From Siphonodentalium dalli (lineage: Eukaryota; Mollusca; Scaphopoda; Gadilida; Siphonodentaliidae), in assembly GCA_032622095.1 (NCBI GenBank), contig CP136065.1, positions 62,357,094 to 62,421,093 on the forward strand: a stretch of DNA of 64,000 nucleotides. The letters run 5' to 3'. The number at the start of each line of letters is the position of its first letter. Positions within the stretch are counted from its first letter, which is position 1. A program made the translations under genes and the position numbers. The notes under the pieces are model-generated. The model saw only the letters and a list, made by a program, of their open reading frames with translations. It had not been told where the DNA came from and did no database searches. Positions 1 to 10,801 of the stretch are shown here, one piece after another.

Positions 1-472
1 CTAAGAATAATATGTATATTAATTTCATCGGCAATATAATGCTAAGAATAAAATATGTATATTAATTTCACGGGCAACATAACGCTAAGAATAATATGTA
101 TGCTAATTTCTTCGGCGATATAACGCTAAGAATAATATGTATATTAATTTCATCCGCAACATAATGCTAAGAATAATATGTATATTGATTACATCGGCGA
201 GAGAACGCTAAGCATAATATGTATATTAATTTCATCGGCAACATAATGCTAAGAATAATATATGTATATTCATTTCACGGGCAACATAACGCTAAGAGTA
301 ATATGTATGCTAATTTCTTCGACAATATAACGCTAAGAATAATATGTATATTAATTTCATCAACATAATGCTAAGAATAATATATATATTAATTTCATCG
401 GCGGCATAACGCTAAGAATAATATGTATATTAATTTCATCGGCGACATAACGCTAAGAATAATATGTACATG
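1..472. repeat. Satellite-like tandem array, unit about 41 bp
   Basis: About eleven imperfect head-to-tail copies of a unit that begins CTAAGAATAATATGTATATT and ends in a CGGCAACATAA-like segment. Units vary by small indels (41-43 bp) and point changes such as ATATTAATT versus ATGCTAATT. The array runs off the left edge, so its true length is unknown. It is AT-rich and contains no open frame of note. Confidence 0.95.
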
Positions 473-814
473 GGGGCTACACCATGCGGTGTCCGGGCGG
501 ATACAACATGCCAAGTGCAATCTTGTCTGGATTCTGGCCCGCAAAGCCAAAAGCCGTAAATGACGTCACGAACGGTGCCATGACGTCTTCGCTGGTTTTC
601 GTTCTCATTAAGCTAACCATGATATTGGTCTAAATGAATTATATAGGCCAAGGTCTAAACCACATGGGAATTCTTCGGAAGTTGTGAAGTATCCAATTTA
701 TTTTCACCTCGTTGGTCCATTGCCGATTCCGCTCTTTGACAATTTGCCCACCGTTGCAGACGGGAAGTCACGTGATAAAATTGAAAAAAATACATTCACG
801 CTCCGATTTTTAAC
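473..814. other. Unannotated spacer
   Basis: I see no gene here. The only recognisable motif is a perfect CRE palindrome, TGACGTCA, at 561-568, with a second TGACGTC at about 582. With no promoter or exon beside them they are probably chance or belong to a repeat. Confidence 0.5.
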
Positions 815-2012
815 TGACCATATCAATGGGGGGGGGGTCTGCATTTTTTCCCGAACACTAGGCGGGGTTCGGTGGGTGATTCAACAACCCGGCTTACATA
901 TTTTTTTCCTGGCTGTGCCCTGTCAATTTTTTCCTAGAGTCAATTTTTCTTAAAATTAATGGGAAAAAGGTTTTAAGAATGCTTCTATTATGTAAGTGGT
1001 ATGCACTTAATTCTTGATAGGGGTGTTTGAGTTCACCATCAGTTAATAATGAGGAATGACACCAAAAGGTAATAAAAAGGTCAGCTTGCTAAATGTTTTC
1101 ATCAAGGATCTATCAATGCACATTGACATGGAAAGGCTCAGATTTAAATAGTTGTATTAAAATCATTTAATCAACATGATATCAATGAAAACATAACACA
1201 ATTATAATAGATTCTTCAAATAAATGTAAACTATTTACTGAACTCTTCAAATAAAAATAGACTATTAAAAAAACCAAAATAAAATAAAACAAAGGTGTTA
1301 AAACAAACTTTGACCGATTTCAACGATATTCAGTCATAAATATATAGGTCTAGGATCACCTCTAGATGGGAGCCGTCAAATTTGAATGATTTTTTTTATG
1401 AAAAATATGGCCACTGGCAGCCATCTTGTATTTTACGCTTTGCATCACTGAATCCTTTAACACATCCTGCAGAGCTTATCCCTCATCCGATCACCACCAA
1501 ATTTATATGGATCTTCGGTGTAAACCATTTCCCCCCAAATTTTGTAAAAAACATGGCTGCCAGCGGCCATCTTGGATTTTATTCTTTGTATGACCAAATC
1601 CTTTAGCACACCTTACAGGTCACATTTCTCATCCAATCGTCACCAAACTTCATATGGATCTTCGAGGTGACCTCTAGATGGGAGCCTCCAGTTCCCCCCA
1701 AAAATTGTTTAACACAAACATGGCAATCCATCAGCACACCCTATAGCCCACATCTATTGGAGAATTGTTTTGAAACTTTAAAGTCTTGTTGGTAAATAAA
1801 AAGTAGGAATGCTTCTATAATTATGATACCGAACATTGATCAGATAAGATTAGGAAAACTGAGTAAAATAGTTATTTGAAGCAGTTTGGAGGGGGTGTGT
1901 CCCTATGCCAGCATCGGAAAAAATAAAAATTAGGGGGTGGTGGGTACACAGAGGGCGGCATTTTTTGTTTGCGCCTAGTGTCCGGAAATATTTTCCTGAC
2001 CCCCTGACCATA
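815..2012. repeat. Dispersed repeat R1, copy 1 (partner at 28.28-29.44 kb)
   Basis: About 1.2 kb that matches 28283-29435 in the same orientation over its whole length, with many substitutions and indels. Both copies start beside a poly-G run, contain the phrase CGAACACTAGGCGGG, then two or three internal versions of a block reading AACATGGC..CCAGCGGCCATCTTGGATTTT, and end in a GGAGGGGGTG..TCCCTATCCCAG segment. Short open frames in it are not conserved between the copies, so I treat it as a non-coding interspersed element of unknown class. Confidence 0.8.
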
Positions 2013-2044
2013 TAGGAAAAAATCATATGACATCATCCTAGATA

Positions 2045-2310
2045 ACAACCTTACGTTGATTCTACGTTGGTTTTCCGTTGGTAGCGTTGAGTTTCCGTTG
2101 GTAGGGTTTTCACTACGTTGAATCAACGTATAGATTCAACGTTGATTCCCAACGGTTATTCAACGGTTAGATTTGTAAAGTTTTTCCAACGTTATTTCAA
2201 CCCTGTTTTTTCCAACGTTATTCCCACGACGTTACTTAAATGTTGGTCAAACGTTGAAAAACTAACGGCAAATCAACCAACGGTATAACAACGTTCTGCC
2301 AACGAAATGG
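2045..2310. mobile_element. MITE-like element rich in CAACGTT/AACGTTG motifs
   Basis: About 265 bp in which 6-8-base words on both strands (CAACGTT, AACGTTG, CCGTTGG, CAACGG) recur every 10-25 bases. This pattern is typical of subterminal repeats in small non-autonomous DNA transposons. I cannot fix terminal repeats or a target duplication, so the limits are approximate. Confidence 0.45.
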
Positions 2311-2540
2311 ACATATAGTTGCATACATACCTGATTTGGCTGGTTGAAAATTGGGATATCCACGTTGAACTGAATAATTTAAGCCCCACCCCCGGCTCGA
2401 CTTATTCACATGTCCGTTACGTGTCTGCATTCGGGAGAATTCGTTAATTGGTGAGATGACATTGATTCAAAGTCTACATTTTGTTACATGCCATGGCAGT
2501 GGATGTTTGGTCGTTTCACATTTGTTTTTATTTTTTTCAG

Positions 2541-2653
2541 CAACAAACTTTGCGATTGGGATGGGATTTACGAAACAAAATCTTAGCACACCGCGCTCAA
2601 AAGAAAAGTGGAGTAACTGGAAGGCCAAAAAATGTCAACCAAATTATAGAACG
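2541..2653 (+). CDS. Aspartylglucosaminidase, first exon in the window
   Basis: Internal exon of an N4-(beta-N-acetylglucosaminyl)-L-asparaginase. This lysosomal Ntn hydrolase cleaves the GlcNAc-Asn bond during glycoprotein breakdown. The acceptor is a strong polypyrimidine tract ending TTTTTTTCAG at 2540 and the donor is ACG|GTATGT at 2653/2654. The product reads ATNFAIGMGF, then NLSTP, then CQPNY, which corresponds to the ATTFAQSMGF..DLST..NCQPNY segment late in the alpha chain of animal AGA. It enters in phase 1 and leaves in phase 0, matching the next exon at 4612. The exons for the N-terminal part, including any signal peptide, are not recognisable in 1-2540 and are probably further left. 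The donor lies in a short tandem array described separately. Confidence 0.85.
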
Positions 2654-2757
2654 GTATGTTCATATAGAACGGTATTCTTATATAAAACGGTATGTTTAAA
2701 AATAAATGTATGTTTATTTTGAACTGTATGTTTATAGAACGGTATGTTCCACAGCAG
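2641..2757 (+). repeat. Tandem copies of the exon-donor junction
   Basis: The last coding bases and the donor (TATAGAACG|GTATGTTC) are repeated with slight changes: TATAGAACGGTATTCTTA, TATAAAACGGTATGTTTA, a diverged GAACTGTATGTTTA, and again TATAGAACGGTATGTTCC. The first three are spaced by 18 bp. Only the first copy is needed for the exon; the others give several alternative GTATGT donors within about 110 bp. Confidence 0.75.
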
Positions 2758-3205
2758 ACCAGAACGTTTTTTGTGCGTTTGCACTCGCCTCAGACATTTT
2801 GCATGCATGCGTGGTACTCATCAACATAAAAATCACATGATTCCCCGCCGTGAGAGAGTTTATAGCATCTGACAAATCGTGCATGAATGAGGATTAGATG
2901 CAAATCTCCGGAGCAAATGACATGAAACATGTTTTTATGATAAAATTTGAAAACAAAAGTAGATGTATAGGCCTTGAATGGTAGTTCAGCAAAAACAAAT
3001 ATATGTATGAGGGAATGATGTAATAACCGCTTACCATCAACGACATAATATTATTATGGCTATTTATACCACCTTAATGTGGTGACCTTGGTGACGCTGA
3101 CCCTCTGGAGTCTGGGGACCTCACCCTCTATTTATTTTCCTGATGTACATAACATTTAAACGATTTATGTATATTAATGTTGCTTTACACGAAGAGAGTC
3201 CCACA

Positions 3206-3296
3206 CAGAATGAGGTTCCCAGAGGGTGAATTTGGTGATGCTAGCCCGCTATGCGGGGTAGCATCACTAAATTCACCCTCTGGGGACCTCATTCTG
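3206..3296. repeat. Hairpin-forming inverted repeat
   Basis: Two arms of about 40 bp (CAGAATGAGGTTCCCAGAGG.. and its complement ..CCTCTGGGGACCTCATTCTG) around a short centre near GCTATGC. The same words recur diverged at about 3090-3130. It looks like a foldback-type mobile remnant rather than a terminator. Confidence 0.8.
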
Positions 3297-4414
3297 CAAA
3301 TTAAACGTGAATTCACCCGCTTCATGTTCATGATGGTTTAGATTATTATGCTTCGGTTAGGTGTCAGAGTACTTATACCGCATCTGGTCTAGTAGTCCTG
3401 CTAATTTGCTATGATATTGGTGTGTACTGTTGAAGTTCTATGATGATGGTAAGGCAAACTGGTGCCGTTCGGAAAGATTACCATTATTGTCCCCAAAGTT
3501 GCCATCTTCGCGGTGTTTTCCGAAAAAATCCAGTGTCAGTATGAAACATTCAAGAACATATATTTTAAAAACATGTAACATTGTCAGGAAAATTTGCAAA
3601 ACCACGTAATTCCATCTTGATTACAGTAGATGTGCCATAACTAATACAACCAGTATTAAACTATTACCCAATATGTGTTTTTAAATGTTTGATACACATG
3701 GCTTTTCCATTTGGATTATCAGAAGACTGCGAAAATGACAACTTTACACAAAAAACGGTACTTTTTCTACATCATCAGTTCGCCCTAGCAGCACCAAGGC
3801 ATTTCAGCAGGACTCACCAGCATCAAAGCATATTATCAGGACTACTTGACGGCTGTACTGCTGTTAGAAAAGTATCCAAAGAACCAAACAAAGCAGAAAT
3901 AGTTGGTTCTTGGTAGCAGTGGAATAAAGAACTTCCAAGTCATTTGCGCATTGATTTAGGTTAATAATAACGTCATATCAGGATGAGTAAATGGAACGAG
4001 TCTGACTGACACTTTATTCCTGTGCATATATACCCTGTGGAAAAACAACATATATGTATTTATTGCATGACCCCATTCATTAACCCTTTCAGTGCCAGGG
4101 GCCGATCTCATCGGCCCTAATTTACGGTCTGTAAAATCGGCCTTAAAAAAATAGATTTTTTGTTTGTTTTTGGGTTGAATATTGTTTGGGTATGCTTAAG
4201 CATGCTATAGCGAATTTAAAAACAAACTGGATAAAACCTTAGGGGCATGTTATAACTCAAAACTATCACCAAGTATTCATAGTAATAATTTTGATGCCCA
4301 TGAAAAATGTAAAATTCCCTGGCGCTAAACCTACAAAATAAATCTGTTAAAGAAAATATAAGAAAAAATTATTAAAATTGTAAAAAATAATAACAAATGA
4401 TGAAAAATTGTTAG

Positions 4415-4483
4415 GCCAATGCATTCTCTTATATATGCGAGGCGACCTATGGTCGACTCGCATATATAAGAGAATGCATTGGC
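4415..4483. repeat. 69-bp palindrome P69, copy 1
   Basis: A nearly perfect palindrome running from GCCAATGCATTCTC to GAGAATGCATTGGC with CGACCTATGGTCG at the centre. Two more copies sit at 13630-13698 and 13843-13911 inside a piggyBac-like MITE, which suggests this copy is the core of a decayed relative. Confidence 0.9.
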
Positions 4484-4611
4484 ACATGGTATATCAGTGT
4501 TAAATGAAATGCCATTGCAATGGAAGTACAACACTCTCTTGAATCAACAATAGAATTCGTACGAGAGATATACTAATACATGTAACACAGCTATTCTTAT
4601 ATATCTTTCAG

Positions 4612-4808
4612 AATGTCGTACCAGACCCGAAAGAGAACTGTGGGCCGTATCAGCCAAAATCCGAGACGGATAAATCGGTTTCTTCGGACCGCAGTAGATT
4701 TTCTATTGGTCCGGATAATCACGATACAATTGGCATTATTGTGATTGACGATAATGGACATGTAGTTGTTGGAACATCAACAAACGGGGCAGGACGTAAA
4801 ATACCAGG
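4612..4808 (+). CDS. Aspartylglucosaminidase, exon with the catalytic Thr
   Basis: This exon carries the autocleavage site and nucleophile. The acceptor is ATATCTTTCAG at 4611 and the donor CAGG|GTGCGT at 4808/4809; length 197 nt, entering in phase 0 and leaving in phase 2. The product starts NVVPDP, has CGPY at about residue 11, a variable linker, then HDTIGIIVID and VVGTSTNGAG. In AGA the precursor is cut before the Thr of HDTIG and that Thr becomes the N-terminal nucleophile of the beta chain; Asp-Thr-Ile-Gly is intact here. STNG is the conserved follow-on motif. The reading frame is unbroken and joins the 6378 exon in phase. Confidence 0.93.
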
Positions 4809-5717
4809 GTGCGTTGTCTCACATGCCCAATGCGTTGGTGCCTCGTACATGTGGTGGTTTCAACTTTATAACCATATATTTATACATCGTTTCATATCGA
4901 AATGATTTTCACATCGAAGCGAAATAGGGAGTGTCATTTGCTTAGAAGAAACGACTTCGACGTAAATTAGTAAAAGTTTATCAATGGGAACTATGTAAAT
5001 TCTAATCTGGAAAATTTCAACAAAAATAAACAGACCAAAACAAAAACAAAAACAAAAACAAAAAAACAAAAAAACAGAACAAAACAAGCAATTTAAACAA
5101 AACAACAACGAAATTCAAATTTGGATTGGATGACCATCATAAGTATAACCTCACCATAACAGGTATTTAACACTTTCTATACTTAATGGTTTTTCCCACC
5201 ATGTTAAAAAGGGTACAATTAATGGTCTGTTATTGATTTTGAGGTATGTACAGGTAATATAAAAAGACGACATATAATCAAAGTGCAGAAGGGTCCTATT
5301 TGTTGAGGGAAATGTTCAGATAATAAGTTCAACAATTGGTCGTTTGTTGAACTTATTATCTGAACATTTCCTACAGGATAATTACTCATCAATGAGTGTT
5401 TGGTACCGAAAGGGTTAAGGACGGGATATTCATTATGTGTGGAGAAAATGCACGGTGAGACATAAGAAATGCATGTAGCGATGTACAAAAGCGTACAGTC
5501 GGAGAGGTGAAATTAGATCTACTTATTATGAAACGTATGTATATTTTATAATTTTTTGCTCTTTTTCGTCAATAACACGTCGCTGCATGTGATTGACTAC
5601 CTCAGAACATGACTACCTCAGAACATGACTACCTCAGAACATACAAAAGCGGTGTGATTTCTTTTCACTCGACGTTTAAAGATTTGAAAATAGTACGTGG
5701 TTTGTTCATATTTGTTG
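4809..5717. other. AGA intron, left part
   Basis: No exon seen. It contains a (CAAAAA)n run at about 5039-5082 and an inverted repeat at about 5298-5370 built from GTTCAGATAATAAGTTCAAC. An AAAGGGTTAA end lies at about 5406-5416. These belong to the TTAA-ended MITE family tandemly amplified at 14.3-14.6 kb and also present at 33.2, 55.7 and 63.9 kb. Confidence 0.6.
5596..5642. repeat. Short tandem repeat
   Basis: Nearly three exact copies of a 17-bp unit, TGACTACCTCAGAACAT. Confidence 0.9.
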
Positions 5718-5815
5718 ACCCTTTTCACCAGAAAAGGCCAAGAGGGAAAAATTGGTGATTCTCCCATAGTAGCAGCCGGTGCCTATATGCTGACAGTGAC
5801 GTGGGAGCGCATTGG
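5718..5815 (+). pseudogene. Decayed copy 1 of the AGA RVGDSP exon start
   Basis: A close copy of the intron-exon boundary and first part of the real exon at 6378. It reads GKIGDSPIVAAGAY and then leaves frame because of a two-base insertion (TATATGCTGAC against TACGCTGAT). A CTTTTCACCAG acceptor-like sequence precedes it. Used from that acceptor, the frame from the previous exon would run through GDSPIV and stop at 5817. The copy is cut on its right by a TTAA-flanked MITE; copy 2 resumes on the far side. Confidence 0.8.
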
Positions 5816-5819
5816 TTAA

Positions 5820-6201
5820 AGGTACTCAATACGATCAGATGGTCCCCATACCATCAATATACAACAACAACGTCAACTATAATATAAAATTTCCCAATAC
5901 TTGTTATTTATCAACATTTTGTTTAACAAAATATGGCCGAACTAAAGTATCATCGTATTACCACTTGATTTTATTAGAGTTATTCATCTTCATCCGCAAT
6001 ATTGTCCGAGACCCTCCGTTTGACCTCGTGTTTCTGGGCCACATATTATTACATATCTCGAGAAATAACAAACTTCAAAAATCGATATCAGATCACTCTG
6101 AACTTTGATGGGTGGGTTCCTCGATTGAATCAAATATGTTTTACCCCCGAAGCCAAAGAGATAGATAGTAATTTAGGAGTGTCTGATCGAATTGAGTACC
6201 T
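5820..6201. mobile_element. TTAA-flanked MITE, 382 bp
   Basis: Terminal inverted repeats AGGTACTCAATACGATCAGA (left) and AGGTACTCAATTCGATCAGA (right, complement) enclose 382 bp, with TTAA directly outside on both sides (5816-5819 and 6202-6205). TTAA duplication is the hallmark of piggyBac-type insertion, although the termini do not start with the usual CCC. No transposase is encoded. A related end is at 44069. Confidence 0.85.
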
Positions 6202-6205
6202 TTAA

Positions 6206-6311
6206 TCCTTTTCATCAAAAAAGCCCAAGAGGGAAAAATTGGTGATTCTCCCATAGTAGGATCCGGTGCGTATATTCTGACAGTGACGTGGGAGTGAATT
6301 TGTTAAACATT
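6206..6311 (+). pseudogene. Decayed copy 2 of the AGA RVGDSP exon start
   Basis: Second tandem copy, sharing with copy 1 the words AAGCCCAAGAGGGAAAAATT and the frame-breaking two-base insertion (TATATTCTGAC). Copies 1 and 2 therefore derive from each other after the first had already lost its frame. It reads GKIGDSPIVGSGAY before the frame is lost. Confidence 0.8.
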
Positions 6312-6377
6312 ATTCTAAGTTTGCGGTTTGTATATTTTATGTTGTATACATGTACATATTGATCTTTTTTATTGCAG

Positions 6378-6485
6378 GAGGGTTGGTGATTCTCCCATAG
6401 TTGGAGCCGGTGCTTACGCTGATAGTGACGTGGGGGCGGCCGCTGCCACGGGTGATGGTGATATTATGATAAGATTCCTACCGAG
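6378..6485 (+). CDS. Aspartylglucosaminidase, substrate-binding exon
   Basis: Acceptor TTTATTGCAG at 6377, donor CCGAG|GTATGAG at 6485/6486, 108 nt, phase 2 in and phase 2 out. The product reads [17 protein letters not shown], then [18 protein letters not shown]. The Arg and Asp of RVGDSP and the Thr-Gly of ATGDGD match residues that bind the asparagine moiety and form the oxyanion hole in characterised AGA enzymes; all are present. This is the functional member of the triplicated exon start. Confidence 0.95.
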
Positions 6486-7116
6486 GTATGAGCTTTTCGT
6501 ATCAACCAACTGGAATTTCGGAAATGATATACATGTACACGTAGTAAGGTAATTGGGATACATGCGTACAGCTGGAAGTAGTTTACGTCATTCCACGTGG
6601 TGTGACCATATCTATATTAACAAAAATTTGTAGCATGCAAGAAAATATATGCAAGAAAATATCAGGCACAAACGTAGTACCCTGGTATTTTGTTGCTGCA
6701 AAGATTACGCCCCTGAGAACGCGGCTGTTTTGATGGCGATGATTAAGCTCAATCATAACATTATGATTCGTGCTGGTTTAAGTGAATTGATTCGGGCAAC
6801 AACATATAGTCCATATTCACAATTCATAGAGTTGAAATTTCCAACTGTTGAAATTGTTTACCGAAGTTGGGGTTGATGCACTTGTGTATGACTACCTTCC
6901 ACACCTGAGCGAAAAGAGTCACGTGGTCACGTAATTTGGAAATAGGCACACGCCTATGTTATAATTTAATAGCAAACATGCATATTATATTATATTTGGT
7001 GGCAAACGTGATTATGTTTTTTGGACAAATCCGATTCCGATGACGCCACCCCTATCGAAATACCACATGCAATTTTATAGAGCTAATAATTTGGTTTGGT
7101 TTATGTGACTCTGGTC
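6486..7116. other. AGA intron segment
   Basis: AT-rich intron without recognisable genes or repeats. A 75-codon open frame at 6649-6876 has no recognisable domain and I do not call it. Confidence 0.5.
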
Positions 7117-8102
7117 TATATATAGAGAGTAATCAATTGGTTTCGATGATTACGTGACATAATTCACGAGGGGAGCCGGGCCTGGTAAAACCCGAGTGAG
7201 CTGAGCGAACGAGGGTTTTACCAATAGGACCGGCTACCCGAGTGAATGATGTCACGTAATCATCGAAACCAATTGATTATTCTGTTTATTACACACTTTC
7301 AACCACTAAAAGTTGTTAATTATAAAGAGAAGATGTGACAAAATAAGCCCAGATCAGATGATTCTCCCATTTTGAACCCCAACGCACAAGTTGTGCGTGC
7401 AGTTACGCGGATGGACACATAATTTAAATAATTGTGACGTAACGATACCGATTGACCTCATCACTTAGACGTGATTTATAAGGATTTCTTGGTGAGTTAA
7501 AAGTGATAATGTCACACCTGTGAATTACGTCACCGGTGAGAGCACGCGATTTTTGACAGTTCCGCCCTAAGCCGGAACTATTTTCACTTTCTGCGGCTCA
7601 AACATGGTTGAAGTTGAAAAGAAACGAGCTGCTAACGATGATGCAGAAGCAGTTAATAAACTGGTAAAATGAAGAAGAATCTTACCTATTATCGACTCCG
7701 ATGATTCGGACGATGTCATATATATCCCAGTCAAATGAACTATGAACAATTCCATGCGAACAATAAATTTATCACACTGAAAAAAAAAACTTAGTCATAG
7801 CCTTAGTCAACCCGTAACTTAGTTATTTTTGACTAACGTAGCCAAAAGTAACTAAGTGTGACCTTAGTCACACCTTAGTTACTAAGGTTCATATTTTCTT
7901 GATTCAGTCATGCCGTCAACTCAATAGCTTACTTATCGGCGACATATTATATACGGCAATGACTCCATACAGTATGACTGAATCTTACTCTGCTGACATT
8001 TAATATGTATATAATATCGCATTCATTCTGTGTTAATCGGGTCGGTACGTCTATGGACGAGTACGTAAATTCAACGCAAATTATCGTCACGCCATTTTTT
8101 GG

Positions 8103-8418
8103 GGTTGGCGATTATCGCAATACGATAGGGGAACACTTTGACGTTCGTACTCATATTTCACCAATTTTTGTACCTGTCTTGCCTGTCCTAAGTTGCACGG
8201 GAAAATGGCTAATTTGATTCTATTTGTCGTTATATACATATTTATCACCCCATTTATTATTCATTTTCATAAAAATAAAATAAAAGAAGCCGAAGATGAC
8301 ATGTTTAAAATGTTTGAAGCATGAATTTGGCGATATGTTGTTATCAGAGTACGTTATACTTGTGATAGTTACGTTACGCACACGGTGTTCCCCTATCGTA
8401 TTGCGATAATCGCCAACC
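8103..8418. mobile_element. 316-bp MITE with perfect 34-bp terminal inverted repeats
   Basis: GGTTGGCGATTATCGCAATA with 14 further bases at 8103-8136 is repeated exactly as its complement at 8385-8418. Perfect TIRs over 34 bp point to recent mobility. I see no convincing target duplication. Confidence 0.85.
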
Positions 8419-10542
8419 ATTAATTATTTGGCTGACGTTTTTAATTCGGAAAAATCACTAAAATCAGAGTGATTTAGACGTGATATTGGCGTCGAAAGAA
8501 CTAAAAGAGACGACATATTACATAAATAACAACCATGGCGTATTTGGAGAGCGGATAAAACCAGGATAAAAGAGAAGTTAGGAAAATAATCTGCGAAAAC
8601 CGTTCATCGTGTATTGTTGAAGTTGAACTAATTTATTATTCAGCTGCTTTCAACAAGTGGACAATTTGTCAATAATAGCTTGAATCTTTATTCTACATGT
8701 GAAAGAACGGCGCCTGAAATATTTGCTGACAAAATTAGATTTGTGATGACTTTTAAGGTTACATGTACATGTACCGTACACAGTACTGTACACAGTACAG
8801 TACATACAGTGTGGTGAACGTTTTTCGCTGTGGCATTGTGGACGACTACCCCAAGTTGAAGTTCATTCCGGCTTGGTTTGGTGATCGAGACTGTTACCTG
8901 TTCGATTGCGGATAGTTGTTAAAGACGGTCTGATTTCGGTTCTTTTGATAACCGCACAAGTTTAAATTCTGCGAAAAAAAAGGCTTATTAATCATTGACA
9001 ATTTCCACTAAATTCATCGAGAGCAGTGATGCATGCCAATTAATCGATGAATCATGACATGATCCATTCAATCGAATCAATGGTCTGACTTCATTCAGAT
9101 GAACACAAGGCTGAAGCTTCGACGTCAAGCAATAGTGACAATAATAACGACTCAATGAGCAGCTACTTTGTATTAATATTAGAATGGTGAAAATGCAGTT
9201 GACAGTACTTGTTCAGAATCTGATTCTTTCAGAGCACATTGACATACATGTACAATTACAAGAGATGATATGCGGTGTGCGCACCAGTGTAATTCACAGA
9301 GCTCCAACGTCAACAAAACACCAAAAACAATGAAACTGATGCCGTGTAGTGATGGATGATCACATACATGTACCGGTATCTACAATTCCAACTTAAAATT
9401 ACAATGACCCCGACCAATTCATCTGTGTTCATCATTGTTCATTGAAATGTGTGGATATGAGACATTGTCATTATTCGCCATGTTATCGTCAAGTTACCGG
9501 CATCACGCAATTTACCAGGAGTACATTGTTATTGGTTGGATGTTCTTATCAAACTATCTTCGGCTGATTCACTGATATTTCATGGAAAATGTGCGACTAC
9601 ATGAGAACATTGTCGCCAAGTCATTGCGCACAGTTACATGTTTATTGGATCTGCTGTTGTCTTGAAGGGACCAATCCCAAATACCGGTAGCTGTTGATAT
9701 ATACAGTAGTACAGTACCAGTCAAAAGAAGTGGTACATTAAGCATGCTATTTTCGCAAGTGGAAACACTTATAAGCATGTCGTTTGTGATATTATTGCAA
9801 TATTTTGCGCTTAATATGGTGACACTTTGCGCACAAAATTGTGACATTTAAATCAAATATTGCGAGGTTTGTTTCCGCAATTCACTCAAAATGTGGCCGC
9901 AACAAAGCGTTCATAATTGCATGCAGTTCTGAAAACAAACATTCATTTGTTAAATAGATGTATTCACCATTGCAAGTGCTATGCCTGTATGGATATGCAC
10001 GATTGTATCAAGCCAAGGCGGTGTTCCTGAAATTATTGTGACGAGCCTGAAGGCAAGTCACGATGTGTGTCGGAAACTCCACCGTGGCTTGATACAAGCG
10101 CTCAGTTCCACACATAATGGTGAAGATATTTATCATATAATTTTTCTTCTAAAAAAACTCTTCATTTCCTCTGAATTAATCTTCTATGTTGGTCATTCGT
10201 TATCATTTTAATGTAAGCATAACTTTTTGTTTCAATTTGAAACAATTATCGACTGGTCAGCTATTGAATGTATATTCAATGAATACTAGTATTCTGTGAT
10301 GAATAATTTTCTTTCAAGATAAAACATTGTTTATATTGTCTAATTGTTTCAATAGTTAATAAAATTTATGTTGATACCTGTAAGTCATTATTTTCAGTTA
10401 TTTTAATCTGCAGTTGCGATGTTCAGCTGAGGCTGCAGGGCTATGATACCCCCAATAATTAGGCCCAATTAAATGTACTAATGGATACAGTGATGACTTA
10501 GTCAAACCTTAGTTATTTCTGACTAAGGCCTTAGTCATTTCT

Positions 10543-10801
10543 GAAAAAAAACTTAGTCAAAAGTAACTAAGTTACCTTAGTCAGAACCCCCGTCTCAAAA
10601 CTAACTAACTTAGCTTAGTCAGAAATGACTAAGGTTGCCCTTAGTTATTTCTGACTAAGGCCTTAGTTATTTCTGACTAAGGCCTTAGTCAGAAATGACT
10701 AAGGGCAACCTTAGTCATTTCTGACTAAGCTAAGTTAGTTAGTTTTGAGACGGGGGTTCTGACTAAGGTAACTTAGTTACTTTTAACTAAGTTTTTTTTT
10801 T
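10543..10801. repeat. Near-perfect 120-bp-arm palindrome
   Basis: Left arm 10543-10662 and right arm 10681-10801 are complements with only about two mismatches, separated by an 18-base spacer. The arms are made largely of CTTAGTCA/TGACTAAG words plus a unique core (GAACCCCCGTCTCAAAAC). It forms the right terminus of the nested CACTG element; the left terminus at 7775-7880 is a shorter, diverged version. Confidence 0.92.

Larger units (their letters stand above)
2758..4611. other. AGA intron
   Basis: Intron between the first two exons seen. It holds a 91-bp hairpin at 3206-3296 and a 69-bp palindrome at 4415-4483. A TTAACCCTTTCAGTGCCAGG motif at about 4080 resembles a piggyBac-type MITE end whose partner end has decayed near 4320. 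Nothing coding is recognised. Confidence 0.6.

Noticed and set aside
1-472. CRISPR-like array
   Set aside because: Units are adjacent with no unique spacers of constant length; it is a simple tandem satellite in a eukaryotic genome.
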